A stretch of 64,000 nucleotides of DNA, taken from Aplysia californica. Its lineage: Eukaryota > Mollusca > Gastropoda > Aplysiida > Aplysiidae. The position numbers and the translations under genes are program-made. The notes beneath the pieces were generated by a model. It was given only the letters and a program-made list of their open reading frames with translations. It was not told the origin of the DNA and searched no databases. Below are positions 1 through 12,900 of this stretch, piece after piece; positions within the stretch are counted from its first letter, which is position 1; each line of letters opens with the position of its first letter. The DNA lies in NCBI RefSeq assembly GCF_000002075.1, contig NW_004798135.1, positions 71,229-135,228 of the forward strand. Direction: 5' to 3'.

Positions 1-116
1 TAGAAATGTGTGCGAGATGGAATGCCTCAGGAAAACATTAACAAGAAGGGATAAAGTGAGAAAAAATAAAAGAGAACAAGTTTGGACAACACCACATATG
101 AAATACATTGAAAAAA

Positions 117-190
117 CAACGCATTAAATGGCCCATGTGGGCCAATAAGCCCCAGCTTATTTGCCCATGTGGGCCAATAAGAGCAGCCAA
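117..190. repeat. AT-rich palindrome pair with GGCCC...GGGCC cores
   Basis: The segment holds two near-copies of a short palindrome built as TTATTTGCCCATGTGGGCC plus AATAAG, separated by CCCCAGC. Similar GGCC-type palindromes flanked by TTATT/AATAA occur at 58.3 and 62.7 kb. They are probably subterminal hairpins of inverted-repeat transposons, but no element ends are visible here because the window starts nearby. Confidence 0.5.
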
Positions 191-224
191 CTAAAAATTT
201 CATTTACAATTCAGCCATCAAGTA

Positions 225-510
225 CGGCTAGCCTGACAGTCTAGCCGTACTTAAGTGCGGCTAGCCTAACTGTTAGCCGTACTTAGGCTAGCCAAGAAGT
301 CTTAGGCCCTATTAACATTAGAAAATAGGAGGTTAAAAATACATGCACTGTCATTATCATTAAGTAAGGCATCTGGTTTCGTCTCGAATACAAATACTTT
401 AGATACTGCAAACTAAAAATGTATTTATAATTCAGTCTAAGGCCTTTTTATGGTCAGTCTAGCCATCATATTAAGAATAAGTACGGCTAGCCCAACTGCC
501 TAGCCGTACC
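225..510. repeat. Three GTACGGCTAG hairpins (inverted-repeat element)
   Basis: Three hairpins of the form GTACGGCTAG - short loop - CTAGCCGTAC occur: two back to back near 225-290 and one near 480-510. Arms are 9-10 bp and loops about 9 bp. The spacing of a doublet and a singlet about 200 bp apart looks like the two ends of a small MITE. No transposase is present and no clear target duplication was found. Confidence 0.45.
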
Positions 511-519
511 CTTTCCTGT

Positions 520-804
520 ACATTCAATGTCCCTTCTTCCAGTTTGGCACAACAGTTCCGAACATGACACTGTGCGTAAAGACTCAACGTGTCTATATAC
601 ACAATTGCGTGCGTATAGCAAACTATGATATCTTGCTCGCAATTGCTTGCGTATAGCAAAATTTGAATTTTTGTACATGCATGGAACTTTGGTCGAGATA
701 TAGAAGCGTTACAGCCATATCACCTCCATGGACCGATCAATATTTTAAAGCAAGATTTTTTTCTTTCAGATTTTACTACTCGGGTGAGATAATGATGTAC
801 TTCA
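520..804 (+). promoter_or_regulatory. TP53BP1: 5' flank / 5' UTR of TP53BP1 (putative)
   Basis: This is the sequence directly upstream of the first recognised coding exon. A pyrimidine tract ending in ttctttcag at 761-769 would make a good acceptor, so the coding exon may begin at 770 and be preceded by a non-coding exon further upstream. An ATG at 792 starts a 12-codon upstream frame that overlaps the main start out of frame. No TATA box or initiator was identified with confidence. Confidence 0.3.
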
Positions 805-951
805 ATGGAGCAGAGTCAAGAGAGTCATGATTTTTCCCAGAACCCTGAAAAATCAGACTTTCTTTTGCCAGATTCTCAAGGAGACGATGCAAATTCTCTG
901 GAAGGTTGGGATTTAATCAGTGGACTTCCAGCTTTGAGGTCAAAGTTCTTT
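805..951 (+). CDS. TP53BP1: TP53BP1 coding exon 1 (residues 1-49)
   Basis: The frame opens MEQSQESHDFSQNPEKSDF and runs to FF followed by the donor gtaagt at 952. Three Ser-Gln sites (EQSQE, FSQN, DSQG) fall in the first 30 residues, matching the N-terminal S/TQ cluster of 53BP1 that ATM phosphorylates to recruit PTIP and RIF1. The human N-terminus also begins with a short SQ-rich acidic stretch. ATG at 805 was chosen because it is in frame with every later exon; G follows at +4. The exon ends in phase 0. Confidence 0.8.
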
Positions 952-3900
952 GTAAGTTTTTTGTTATTAGTTTAAAATTTAGATGGCAGATGAGACATAT
1001 GAAGTTGGAATGGTCTGTGACAATTAAAAACTTTCAAATAGGTACAGCAGTGTAATGCAGGCTGAAGCTGGAAAAATATGACTTTGTTTCAATAATTTTG
1101 TATAAATTTGTTTCTTAAAGCCGCCTAAATTCTATTTCGAATGCTCAGCATTTATTTGTACTTTTTCATTACCAACAGAGTCAGGGATTGTGAGTATTTT
1201 TATTTACTAAATTATTCATGTCAGTTGCGTATTAAAAATTTTTTATCTACTTTATTAGCTACTAACTCCTGTGTACCTTTTTCAGCTGTGATCTGTTGTC
1301 TCTACTTTGAGCTTTGAGCCTTTCATTTCAGTTGCGATATTAATGACAACGGTCTCATGTTCATAACAGAGACAGAGATGCCAACCAATACGATTTTACG
1401 TATTTTAGTACGATTTTTTGCCAAAAATATGCGAATACGACTTTTAATGGAAAAAATACGCCTCCTGGAATGCGAAAAATACGAGATTCAGCTTGGGCGA
1501 GTAAACCTAATTATCTCAAGTCCCATCTTTTGTCAAAATGGTATCAGTATTGCAGAACTGAAATATTTGAAAACCAAGTCGGATAAGGTCAGTAAGTTCA
1601 TTTTTGCCAGTCGCGATGGTGATATTATATTCGTTCAGCTTTTCTTCGTCCGGAGAGTACGTTTCTCTTTCACACGAATAGGCAGCTATGGCGGAAGCGT
1701 ATGTGACACGGAAGCTCAATCGGGAAAATCAAGATCTGCTTTCGTTACCACCAAGAAGTTTGCCAGCAGTTGTCTGATAAAGTAACATTTGTGACATGCA
1801 GGTTGTGCAGTATAAACGCAATGTCGCCGTGCAGATAACATTATTTTAATCAATGCTCGGACTGGTCTCTGTGCTGTCACTTGTGGTAAAAAAATGAAAA
1901 AAAATACAAGCGTTGTCCGATTTTTAGATTGTCTGGCTGGCCATCGTGACCGGTCACTGAACCTGCGCGCATTCGCATCATAAATAAATGCGGCATCGTG
2001 TGAGTAAAGACCATCTTTGGTGGGAGTAACGGCGTTGCGAAGTATAGAACTACAGAATAGGGGAGGAGATTATTGATTTTTTGGGGGTTTCAGATACTAT
2101 CGGTTTGGGGGGTTAAGGCAACACCGGAGGACAAAAACTTGGAAGCACATTTCAGAATTTTGATTAGAGCTTTCTGTAAAGCGCGCGTTGATGCAGGCCG
2201 TGTGCGGAATCGGGACCCTTCATACTTTGCAAGTCTGTGTTATTGAAATAAAGTGTTCACATTTGTTTGGATGGGTGATAGTAAATTATACCTACAGTGT
2301 ATGTTGTAGCTTTCTGTTCAAGACTGGCAGATTTTTCAGTGTCTCTGCATCTTGCCCTCCCACAGTTGTTACAACTCTCACAGTGCACTGGTCTACTTGA
2401 GGCATGTTATTACTTTTCTCTGAGTTTGAGCAATAATTTGAGTCTCTCAGTTCATATTATGAATCATGGACACCCAGACTGGTTCTTGATAGTCGAAATT
2501 CTTGTTCAAGGCCCTTTCGTACTCTCAAAGCAGGATTTATTTTTTATATAATAATGAGAGGAAAATATTACCAGTATATAATAGACTAAAATACTGAAGT
2601 CAAACAAGACCCCAGTACGAAATTGAACACTGACATGTTGACTGGATACATGTATATTGTACGCGTGTGTGTTCCCTTTTTCGACATGGTGAGCTAGTAA
2701 TTTTTTTTCAGGAAATATTGCTGGACACCCTGAACATTTTACTAGTTGGTCAGTCGTGGGGAATACACATTTTCCCCTGAAAATACACATTTTCATATTT
2801 CCCAATACTCGTTTCGGTTTTCTGTGGTTGGCATCTCTGCAGAGAGGATGATACTGTTATGTTAACAACAAATGTTTTAAGAGGACCATGAGAAGATATA
2901 AGCATATTTTGCATGCTTGAGTCGAAAGGATTCTTTGTAGTTCAAGGTCAGGGGGCACCTGTTGGTACCCATCATACTTACAAAATGTGATATATGGTCT
3001 CTTGAAAGAGGCTCTTGTGATCTAGAGGTCTGAGATACAGTTGTTCACCTCTTATTTTAAAGGTTTGGGGATTTAAACCTGCCAGCAATGAAAAAATGTC
3101 CTTCTCTAAAATGTTCTCCTTTGTCAACCTTTCCTGTTCTCTAGTCCTGTTCCATCATCTGTTTTCATCTCCACTCACTCCTGACTCTTTATATAGCTAC
3201 TCCTAGCTCCTTACTGCTTGTCTTTCTGCCACACCCCTGATCTTAGGGTAGGTAAAAATCAAACACTTAACATTCTTGGATAAAGATGAAAAATCTTGGA
3301 GGTCCTGTGTGCAAGTTGTAAAGGTCTTAAAATCAATAAAAGTAGGCTTCAGTCGCCATCTGTGAAAAATTCAAAATTAATTCCTATCAAAACTGAAAAT
3401 ACTCAAATTAACATTTTTTAAAAATAATACCTTCAAAATCTGAATGTGGTTGCCTGAGGACAAGGAGCCATGTGGAGTTGGAAATGTCAGCGGTCATGTG
3501 TGTAAAAATCAGTTGCACTGCAAGTCGGGTAACTAGCAGTCAACTACCCCTGAGGCTGAGGTCTATCAGGGGACTGCAAAGAAAAATAATTATCTTGAGT
3601 CTCATTTATTTCTATTTGTCCCTTCAGTTTATAGCTGTCACTGTTATAAAAACTTGAAGGAAATGGAGAGGGGACTGCAAAAACTTGTATGACCAGTTCT
3701 TGTTGCTAGACTATTTCAGTCTCATCATAATGTCCCTGGTATTTGTGTTGAGTGGTTTTATGTCGGTAGGCTTTGTTTCGGGTTACTTTTTAGACTGCAG
3801 TATTAATCTTAATCTCGTAAACTTTGCTATGGTTACTGAAATAATGGAATTTGAACACCCCTTACATATGTAGTAGTGTTGGCCAAAGTGTCTTTTTTTT

Positions 3901-6900
3901 GTGGCTGGCTCTCAGCGATTCAGTTTATTAATCATGATTATTACTCACATCTGTCTGTTTGTTGTGGAATGAGTTGAAGATTTAATCATGTTTCTTGTTT
4001 GTTCTTATGGTTTGCAACTAACCCCTATTGAGTACGGTACTTGATTGATTCAAGCCACATCAAATTGTTTGTAGAAAACTTGTGTTTTTAAGAGGCTCAT
4101 GGTGATTTTCTTAAGATTTCTACAAACTCTATGGAAAGTTCATTTATTTTAAGAGGTTCATTGAGTTTGTTTCACTGACTGACTGAAACGAATCTGGACA
4201 TTTGAGACTTTGTAGGCAAACAAAATTTAGTAAAAATACAAAGGTAAAGGTGTTTCCAAGATTATTATTGTACCTTTTACAGAACAGATGATCTCTGTGT
4301 CAGACATCACAGTACTGCTTCAGATGAAAAGATGAATGTTGCTCACAAACAAAACCAATACTATGATTAGTATGACTGGAATTCAGACAAAGAAGTAATA
4401 AGAGGTGTTAAGTATATGCTGACGAATCTACAGAGGGTTATTCTTCTGTTGTAATTTATCTTTGATAAAAAGTAAAAACAGGCAAATTTATTTTCAGATT
4501 TTAGAGCAAAATTTCTTAACTTTTAGAGTTCATTGGCTTGAATGTGTTTTAACTCTTTCAGCCCTGAGTTTTTTCCATGTTTCCCCGGAGATTTTTTTCT
4601 GCAGTCACCCAAACCTGGTGCACTGTGTCTCCTTATAACCCCAAAAGCCTGCCTCCAACTTCTAAATAGTGGAAACAGAGGCTTAGTCATTACTAAAAAA
4701 AAGCTTGGTTCGGGAATAGTTCCCCAAAACAAGCAAAAACTAGCACTAAATAAACGAAACAGTTGTCAGTAGTACAAGACGCTCCCAGCGTCAGATGGGG
4801 AGCAGGGTTATTACCGCCGGATGCTCCCAGCATCCGATGGGGTTCAAAGAGTCAAAACATATTTGGTCTGTCATATATTTACTTTCGTGATAGAGAAAAT
4901 ATTTCATAACATACATGACTTCCAATACATGCAGCAAACATCATCAAGAATGTGGTAGACCCCCAAAGCCAAGTAGTATTCCTAACAGATGCCATGTCAG
5001 TACTGCAGGCAATCACTTCCGGCAAACTACCGAGGCTATGAAAAGTAATTGAGGACTTCCCATGTCTGAGGATCATGCTGCAGTGGATTCCATCACACTG
5101 TGGTGTTTTGGGAAATGAGCAGGCAGACAGGATGGCCAAACTAGGAGCACAGAAAGAGCAACCAGACAACAGCGTTAACTACACAGAAATAAAAACTATT
5201 ATAAATACACTATATAAAGCACCTCAGACACCAGATGGCTACCATGAGCTGTCCCGCCAAGAACAAGTGTGATTATCTTCAGACTAAGGACACAACACAC
5301 AAGACTGAGACAATATATGTACAAATGTTTTAAACTAGTACACTCACCAAAATGCCAGTGTGGAGAGGCAGACCAAACTGTTGAACACATCCTCTAGCAA
5401 TGCAAGACACACAGGGCCCTGAGACAGGAGACGTGGCCAACTCCACTGACGCTACAAGAGAAGCTATACGGACCGACAGATGAACTGAGCAGGACGGCCC
5501 AATTTATGACAGATACCAGACTTCAAGTGTGATGCAATCGAGAAGAAGAAGAAGAAGAATACATGACTTCCATTTTACTGATGAGCAGAAATGTTTTCGT
5601 TATAGCTATTGTCTCTTCATATTTTTACCTCTTGACTTCAAGGGTAATTGATTTTGGTTCTTCAGCCCACAGTGCAACAGATTTTTTTGTTATGTCGCTC
5701 TCCATTTGGGCAGCCTCATGCCCTTTTTTGTGGTGTAGTTTATTATGTGTGCTGACCAGGTTTCTTCAGTTTTAGGAAAAGAGTAATCTAGAATTTTGGC
5801 CTAAGCAAGCGTGATATTCTTTGAATTTCAACTGTAAAGATTTCTTGACTTCATGCATAAGGGACCCTTGAGTTTTTCTTCCTTATCTAAGAAGAGAAGG
5901 CACTCTGTCTGGGAGAAGAGGAGCAAAGAAAGAAGGTAGCTGCTGACTATATCTATTCAAACCTTACATTGAACCAAGTACTTTAGCATCAATGATAAGC
6001 GCCTTACTTTTGCATTTATATTCCTCAGTTATATTGTTAAATCTATACGTCTGTCCTTTTATTTATTTATTTTTTGTTCATTCTTTGCTTTCCAGTCAGC
6101 TAGAGATACCGGAAGAGCAGGAATGTCGAATGAAAATCCAGCAAAAGGTATCAGTATCATCATGAATCTTTTATTCATTTATACTATTGTCATAATAAAT
6201 TCTTTCACTATTAATTGTAGCCATAGCTTGTTTATTACATTACAGAATGGCTCTTAATTCTCCTTGTTAATTGATGCAAACAATAAAAGAAGTGCATGAG
6301 CTACTCTCTTCTCTTTCCAAACTCTGTTTATCACTTTTAGTGAAATTAAAAGGTACTATGTAAAAGTTTTAGGTAAATTTGTTTGCATGGGTAAAAGTTT
6401 GCCGGCTGTGGCAGGAAATTCCGGCAAGAGAAAGCCAGTTGGTGCCAGCAGCCGCTGTCGACCGTCCTTAACTGGACTAACGTCGATCTTGTGAAGCACA
6501 GGTTTCTTTCGTTTACCTGACAACTGTCTTTAAAAAATCCGATTTTTAACTACGCTGCTCGAGTTCTAGCCTAAATTGACAGTACAGGTGTGATTGGATT
6601 ATCTTTTCAGGCAAAGTCTGTTGAGATGCTATGAGTTTGAAAGTTTTCAGGCAAAATGGTTGTGACCAATTCCTAACCATGTTTGTTTGTGATACATGTA
6701 TGTTTGTTTGAGAGGGGGGAAAGAGAGAGTGTGTGTGTGGTAGTGAGTTTCAGCACTGATAGATACAGTATACTCACCTCTTCAAGTTTATTTTTGTGCT
6801 GTTTAGTAACAAATTTCTTTTGAATCGTGATTTTTTACTTTTGCCTTTTTTTAAAAGGTTTTGCTGGACTTTTTTCTGCCACTGAAAGTGAAGGACATCA

Positions 6901-9900
6901 ACCTTTGCACCTTGCCTCTGACACTGTCAGGTAGGATTTTGTGTTAGTTGTAAGTGACAGATAAAGACAGTGGTGAGAGGGGCTGCAGTGGCTGGCTGGT
7001 CACTGGAGAGCGTCCTTGAGCAAGACATTGTGGCCTGGGAGCTGCTGTGTAGCAACTTGCAGCAGTATGTTTGTAAAATCACCTACATGCAAAACAGCCC
7101 CAAATTTCCCCTATGTGAATAAATGAAAGAAACATTTCTCTGTAACTGTTAATACAAATAGCTCTCTTTGACCTGAATATATTGTCACGGCAATTGTTTA
7201 TCGACTTATTTTTGTTTGCAATTTCACATACCTAAAAGGAAGGTGGTGTGAAGAAAACTTTGCCTTACTCTTCTTAGCTACTCCTTTCTGCATGGAGTAG
7301 CAAAAGAATCAAATATTTTGGAAAATACAGATACAGAAGAAAAACTTCTCACAGTGACAATAAAGTATGATCTTATCTTATGTTGCGGGAGGTTTTTAAC
7401 TTTTAATTTTTTTAACCAAAATGCTTTGCTAATGACAAAATTTGCACATGCTCTTCATCTTCCTATTACTGATGTGAGTTTTCTGTCAAAGATCAAGCCT
7501 GTAGCTTTTGTGGTTTGGCTTTTTCATTTTAACAGGCTCTCAGATTTTATTGAAATATGTGGACATAAAATTGTGATCAAATATGAAAGGCCCATGCTGA
7601 GCATTGAATTTTATCATCTGACTTCTGCTGGGTATATTGCATTGTATGAATACTGGCGTCTTTATGTTATCTTAATTGATAAGCTCATGATGATGCTGTT
7701 TGGAATGTGAGACTGAAGTATCTTCTTTGATCATCTACATTTGATCACTGTTATAATCTTGAACAAGTGTTTTCAAAGAAGTTTAATATATTGGGGGTTT
7801 TTTTTAATGGGAAGAAGCTTCTTGTTAATTGTAGAATGTTCAAAGATATGTGAAGCCTTGTTTTTAGAGACTTAACAAAATAATTGGTGCTTGTATTGAT
7901 TGGAGTAGTTACCATTTCTTTTAAAATGTATGAAATGTTGTTTTATCATTGTTCTGCACTTGTTTATCTACAGCAGTGACAATGGCAGTTCCTCAAAGGA
8001 CGAAAATGACAGAAATGTCACAGTGATTGAAAGAGTTGCTGCCAGTAAGTTAAGCATTGAGTGTGTGTGACTTCCATGCTGTTTCGGTCTTTATCTTTGA
8101 AAACGGATCTTCCCTAACAATGTAAGCATAGCATTAACAGTTTACATTGTAACATTCTATACAAGGCAGGGAATGAATAAATTTTGAAAAACTTCTGCTT
8201 TCCTTTCAGTTTAAATTTAACCCATCGCGGCTAGTCGTGATACAGCAACTGTCCCTCAGAGATTACAAAATCCGATTTGGGTACGGAACCACCAGAAATG
8301 GTTTAAACTAAGATTAACTCTTTAACCTTGTCTGGACGGTGGCAGCGTCCGGTAGTCGAGGTCCATAACCATGGCTGGACGGTACCACCGTCCGATGCGA
8401 AGTTATTATGGTACGGGCCAAATATAAAAAAGTACGAGCTAACAAACCTTTAGTTTGTCCCGGAAGTCAAAGATGAATGAATTCTACGTCTGGGTAATGC
8501 TTTATTGATCAGTTTGACAAGAAACAAGCGTTTTTAAAAATGTAATATATCAGGTTGCATTTCCACAAACACAAGAGAATTATGCAGAAACGTGATTTTA
8601 AATTGCATAGTTAAAGAGTTGACTTTTTTTAAGGAAGAATTTCCTATCATTTCCTGCCCCAAACAAGAAGCTAGACAGAGAATTGGAATAGAAAATGAAC
8701 CGTCTAGGAATTTGTTTACATCAGTCACAAAGGCAGTAATCAAATGGGAAATGGCTGCAAATATGAATGTCTGCAACCTGTTCAACGCATTTTATTTGGA
8801 CAGTAAAGATTCAAGAGGAAACAGACTGCACTTCAATGCAAAAAGTGTTCGGTATATGTAGCCGTCTGTGTCCTTGGCTGCTTTGAACTGTATCAGTCAC
8901 ACCAGGACTTGTAGAAATTTGACACCACATCGTCAGGACCAACACACAGGCAAAGACACTGACAAACAAACAAAGTAAATCTATGACAAGGTATTGCTTT
9001 GAACATTTTTATGTTGTGTTTTTTCTTCACTCAATTTCCAGTTTAATGATGTTTGATTCATATTTCTATCTTAAAAATTAAGGAAGTTATTAACATTTTT
9101 CATGACCCACCCTAATTTTCATGTTCTCAAATTAATTCGCCTCTTGAAGGGTTAAGAGGGTTTTTTTCATCAACGCTTTGTGGAGATTTAGTTGGCTCGA
9201 AGTATGAGCTGTTAATTTTTAGGCAGTGTGATGAGAGAAGATGATGTGATGTATGATTATTTTGTCTGTGCCTTTAATATGGTTGTGGTATTGTAGGCTC
9301 TTCTCTGTACATAATTAAGTGTGCTTGGCTTTCTATTTTATTTTCCCTAAGCCTCTAATGACGATGAAGAAGCTGACAGAGTTCCTGTGTCAACACCTGC
9401 TGAACACATTGGAAGTCTGCATCTTTCAGCAGAGCCTATGCTGGTGCCAGAGACAATGGACAGTTTGTACGTGTTGCTAAGGACAACAGCAATTTAACAC
9501 CCTTGGAATTGTTTTATTTGTTTAGCCATGAGAAAACCATGGTAGTCACAGTGAAAAGTGCTTTTGTGGTTGTCATTGTATTCTTTATTATAGTTACTGT
9601 AAATTGTTCTAGGTAATGCCAAGGGACCTGGTTTGATTCTGGTTGCTGTAAGTATGCTGGTGATTGGAATTTGCATCAGGTTTTCTTACCTTTGGTCTAC
9701 ATATGTATATATGTAAATTGGAGCAGCTTCATGTAGGTTGGTTAGGTGGTTTTTTTGGTTTTTGTTTTGTTTTTTCAAGCAATGACAATTATGGAAGGTC
9801 CTTTTTGTGTTGTTCTCCTTAATAATACTTCTTTGATTGAAAAAGTATAAAGGAGTTTTCTTGCCCGAGCTAGAAAATTTGAAATCAACCCCTGTCCAGA

Positions 9901-12900
9901 ACAATTTTGGTTAGTGTGAGTGATTTAGAATGCCTTTCACTGCAATATTAACCTCCTATAAGTGTAAGGCAAGATTCTCAAAGTGTATGCTGGCAGTACA
10001 GCTGTGTGGGCAATGTCAGTTACTCATGTGAGTGGAATCATTTAAAGCTGAAATGTAGTCTTGTTCCTATTCACATAATAATTTTTATTTTTTTTCACTA
10101 GCCCTTTTATTTTGTTGGTAATATTTTAGTGGTTACAGGAGGATTCAGGCATTATATGGTCAGTGAATGTTGTTTAAGGTCGAGTTGGGACAGATTCTTT
10201 GTCAAGGAATGTCATGACCTTGTTGTCATTGTTTTTGTCGTCTAAGTGTTGCTGATAGTCTACAATGAACCAACTAATTTCTATTCTCAATGCGGTATGG
10301 GCGTACTTGAATCATGGCATGTATTTGGAAAGGAAAATGTTCTCTATTTATGGTTCCAAAGTATTAATTGTTTCGTCTTAAGTACCTGTTCTTAACCTTC
10401 TGATTTTTGTGAGTGTTTTTTTTTTTCCTTCAGTGATGAAGTTGGCCCCTCTCCAGATGCCTACGGTAGTGCTCCGCTCATTATTCCAGATTCTCCATCA
10501 ATGGAAGGAAAAGGTAGGTAAATTTTCTCTCTTGTAACACGTGTCTCACATTGTTGTCTTGAAATCTGTAGGGTACTCCATGAGCTATACTGAAATCATA
10601 TTTGATGACCATGGTTTGATTCCCAAAAGGGGCATTCATGAATTTGTGTTAACTAGGGAATTTTCAGGGATGTCCATCCACTTGTCTTGTAGCGGTGATG
10701 GATATTAGATTTGGTGGTACCCTTTCAGTGTTGAAAGTGGCATTGCACCCAAACCACACTAAATCTGTAGTCACTCAAAGGGAAGGGTGTTGGAAGACCC
10801 TACTTCGTGGCTTGTTGCTGCTATTCAAAGCTTTGGTGGGCCACTTTGTTTAAGAAATATAAGTTCCATATTTTAAGAGAAAATAGATGGACCTTTTCAG
10901 CATGTAATCTTCTCTTTTTATTCAATCATCATTAATAGCAGAGAAAGCTTAAATTGGTTTAAAATGTGTGAATACTTTCCTTCAGAGGCATGAACCAAAA
11001 TAAGATTCAGTCCATAGCTGATAAGCTCAAAGAAGAAAGCACGAGATACTCAATAGTACACATAATTAAGAATTTATTAGTTTTATCTGTGTGATGTTAC
11101 TTACATGTGCTTTATTGTGAAGTTTATCACTGCTTTTGGGGCAATGAGTGAGTGAGTGGATATAGAGAAGAAGGAGAAAGGTGGTTGGGGAGGGAATAGG
11201 AAGCGGGAGTGTTTTATAATTCCGGGTTGCATCTCGGTTGTAGACTGCACCCTTTCATTTGATTTTTTCCGGGACGCCACATTTATAACTACTACTTTGT
11301 GTCTGTGTTTTCTTCAGTTTATTCAGTATGAACCCTTAGTGTCAACGTTTGCTCTATGTTTATTGTGACTGGTAGAAAAGGTTCATCCTTGAGGGGATGA
11401 AAAGATTTTTTCCTTTCGGTGGACATTACGTTGCATGCACAAGTTTGTTGTAATGTTTTGAGTGTAACATTTGAATTTGTTTCAGGTGAAAATGAAGATG
11501 ATGAGGAAGAAGATAATGTTGTGTCTTTCAAACCGACAGTCCCAACGTTAGAAGATGAATTCCTACCTGTAAGTAAATACTTATTAACTCTTTTTTTTAC
11601 TCTCCTACCCACCAAAGGATAATGTCAAAACATCCAACTAAAAACACACAAACCATATCATATGGCTCATCAAACTGAAGGTGAAAAGATAATCTTTCAG
11701 ATGGTGGTACAATATTGAAGATTTATTACAATTATATTAGCAGTTTGCGGTTTCTAAAAGTGATTATGCAATATCGAAAATGTCATATAAAATCAACAAT
11801 TTTCAAGGTTTGAAAGGTCACAACTAAAAAAGTACAACTACAGCATTATTCAAACTTCCCAGGTAGGTTGCCATAGTAATGCAAAGAGATGCTGAAAGTT
11901 ATGTATGTGTACCTATTATAGAAGTGAAAATATGAGACATATTATAATGAAGTCAGGAGAGCACTTTTCTTTTCACTTTTAGGTTTCGAAGGGGACAAAA
12001 AAAAGCGCTGAAATTACAAAAAAATCGTCTGTCAGTGCTATAGTTTCTTTCATATCCGCTAACAGGAAGTCTATTCTATTATTTCGAAAACATGACTCGG
12101 AGGAGAATTTCCTTTTCATTACTGGATTGGAATAGATGGCGAGCCACTCGAGCCGTATTTTGCGGCTCTTGGTCCAGCGAAGCCACGTTCGTGAGTGCGG
12201 CTCGCAGTAGGACAAGTGTTGATAATTCTCTTTTTATGTGCCCATGAAAAGATTCCACAGTCACAGACAAGATCTGAGAGTTTATCTCTTTGGCACATGT
12301 CCTGATAGCCATGTGGCAGTGTGAGTACAAAACATATCCAAACCAGAACAAGAAGAAGAAATGTATCAGTTCGGGAGACTTAAAATTCTTAGTAAAGTGA
12401 TATGTTTAGTCACTCTTAACTCTGTTTTTTTCCAATTTCGATTTTATTCCTTTTGTTATTAACAGGTTAGTGAGTTCATTGTCTGCTTTTTCTTTGTGTT
12501 TCAGGTCCGTCATTCCTATCAGCAAAGTCAAGCAAAATCTGGTGGGTAATGAGAACTGGTGTAGTCTGGAGTCACGATAGTTTTGCAGACTTGCTAAGTA
12601 CTCAGATAAAATCTGAACTCACCTGTTTCTTTTTTGCGTGTCAAAGAACCCCAGTCGGATTTGCATGAAATCTAATTTTTTTTTTTCTCTTGAATTCCGT
12701 TCCCGTTTGCTGTTGAAACAAATTTGTTTTCTTAGACTTGTTGCCACAGCCTTAGACTTCTTGTATTTGTCAGAAAAGTTTAGGGATCATGGAATTGCAA
12801 GTTCTTTTTGGTTATGTAGAGGGAAATGTGTTGACTATCAATCCTCCTTGCTGACAAATGAATAAAAGCAGTATAACATGTTTGTTGTGGATATCTTCAG

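Noticed and set aside
225-510. CRISPR-like array from repeated palindromes
   Set aside because: Only three units, uneven spacing, no spacer-like constant lengths, and the window is plainly eukaryotic.
1373-2839. A hAT element, because the ends start CAG
   Set aside because: Both copies show 6-bp rather than 8-bp duplications, and no hAT transposase fragment was seen.
6960-7130. A third SINE family in intron 3
   Set aside because: gtccttgagcaagacattg resembles the central block of SINEs, but no A/B boxes or partner copy could be shown.
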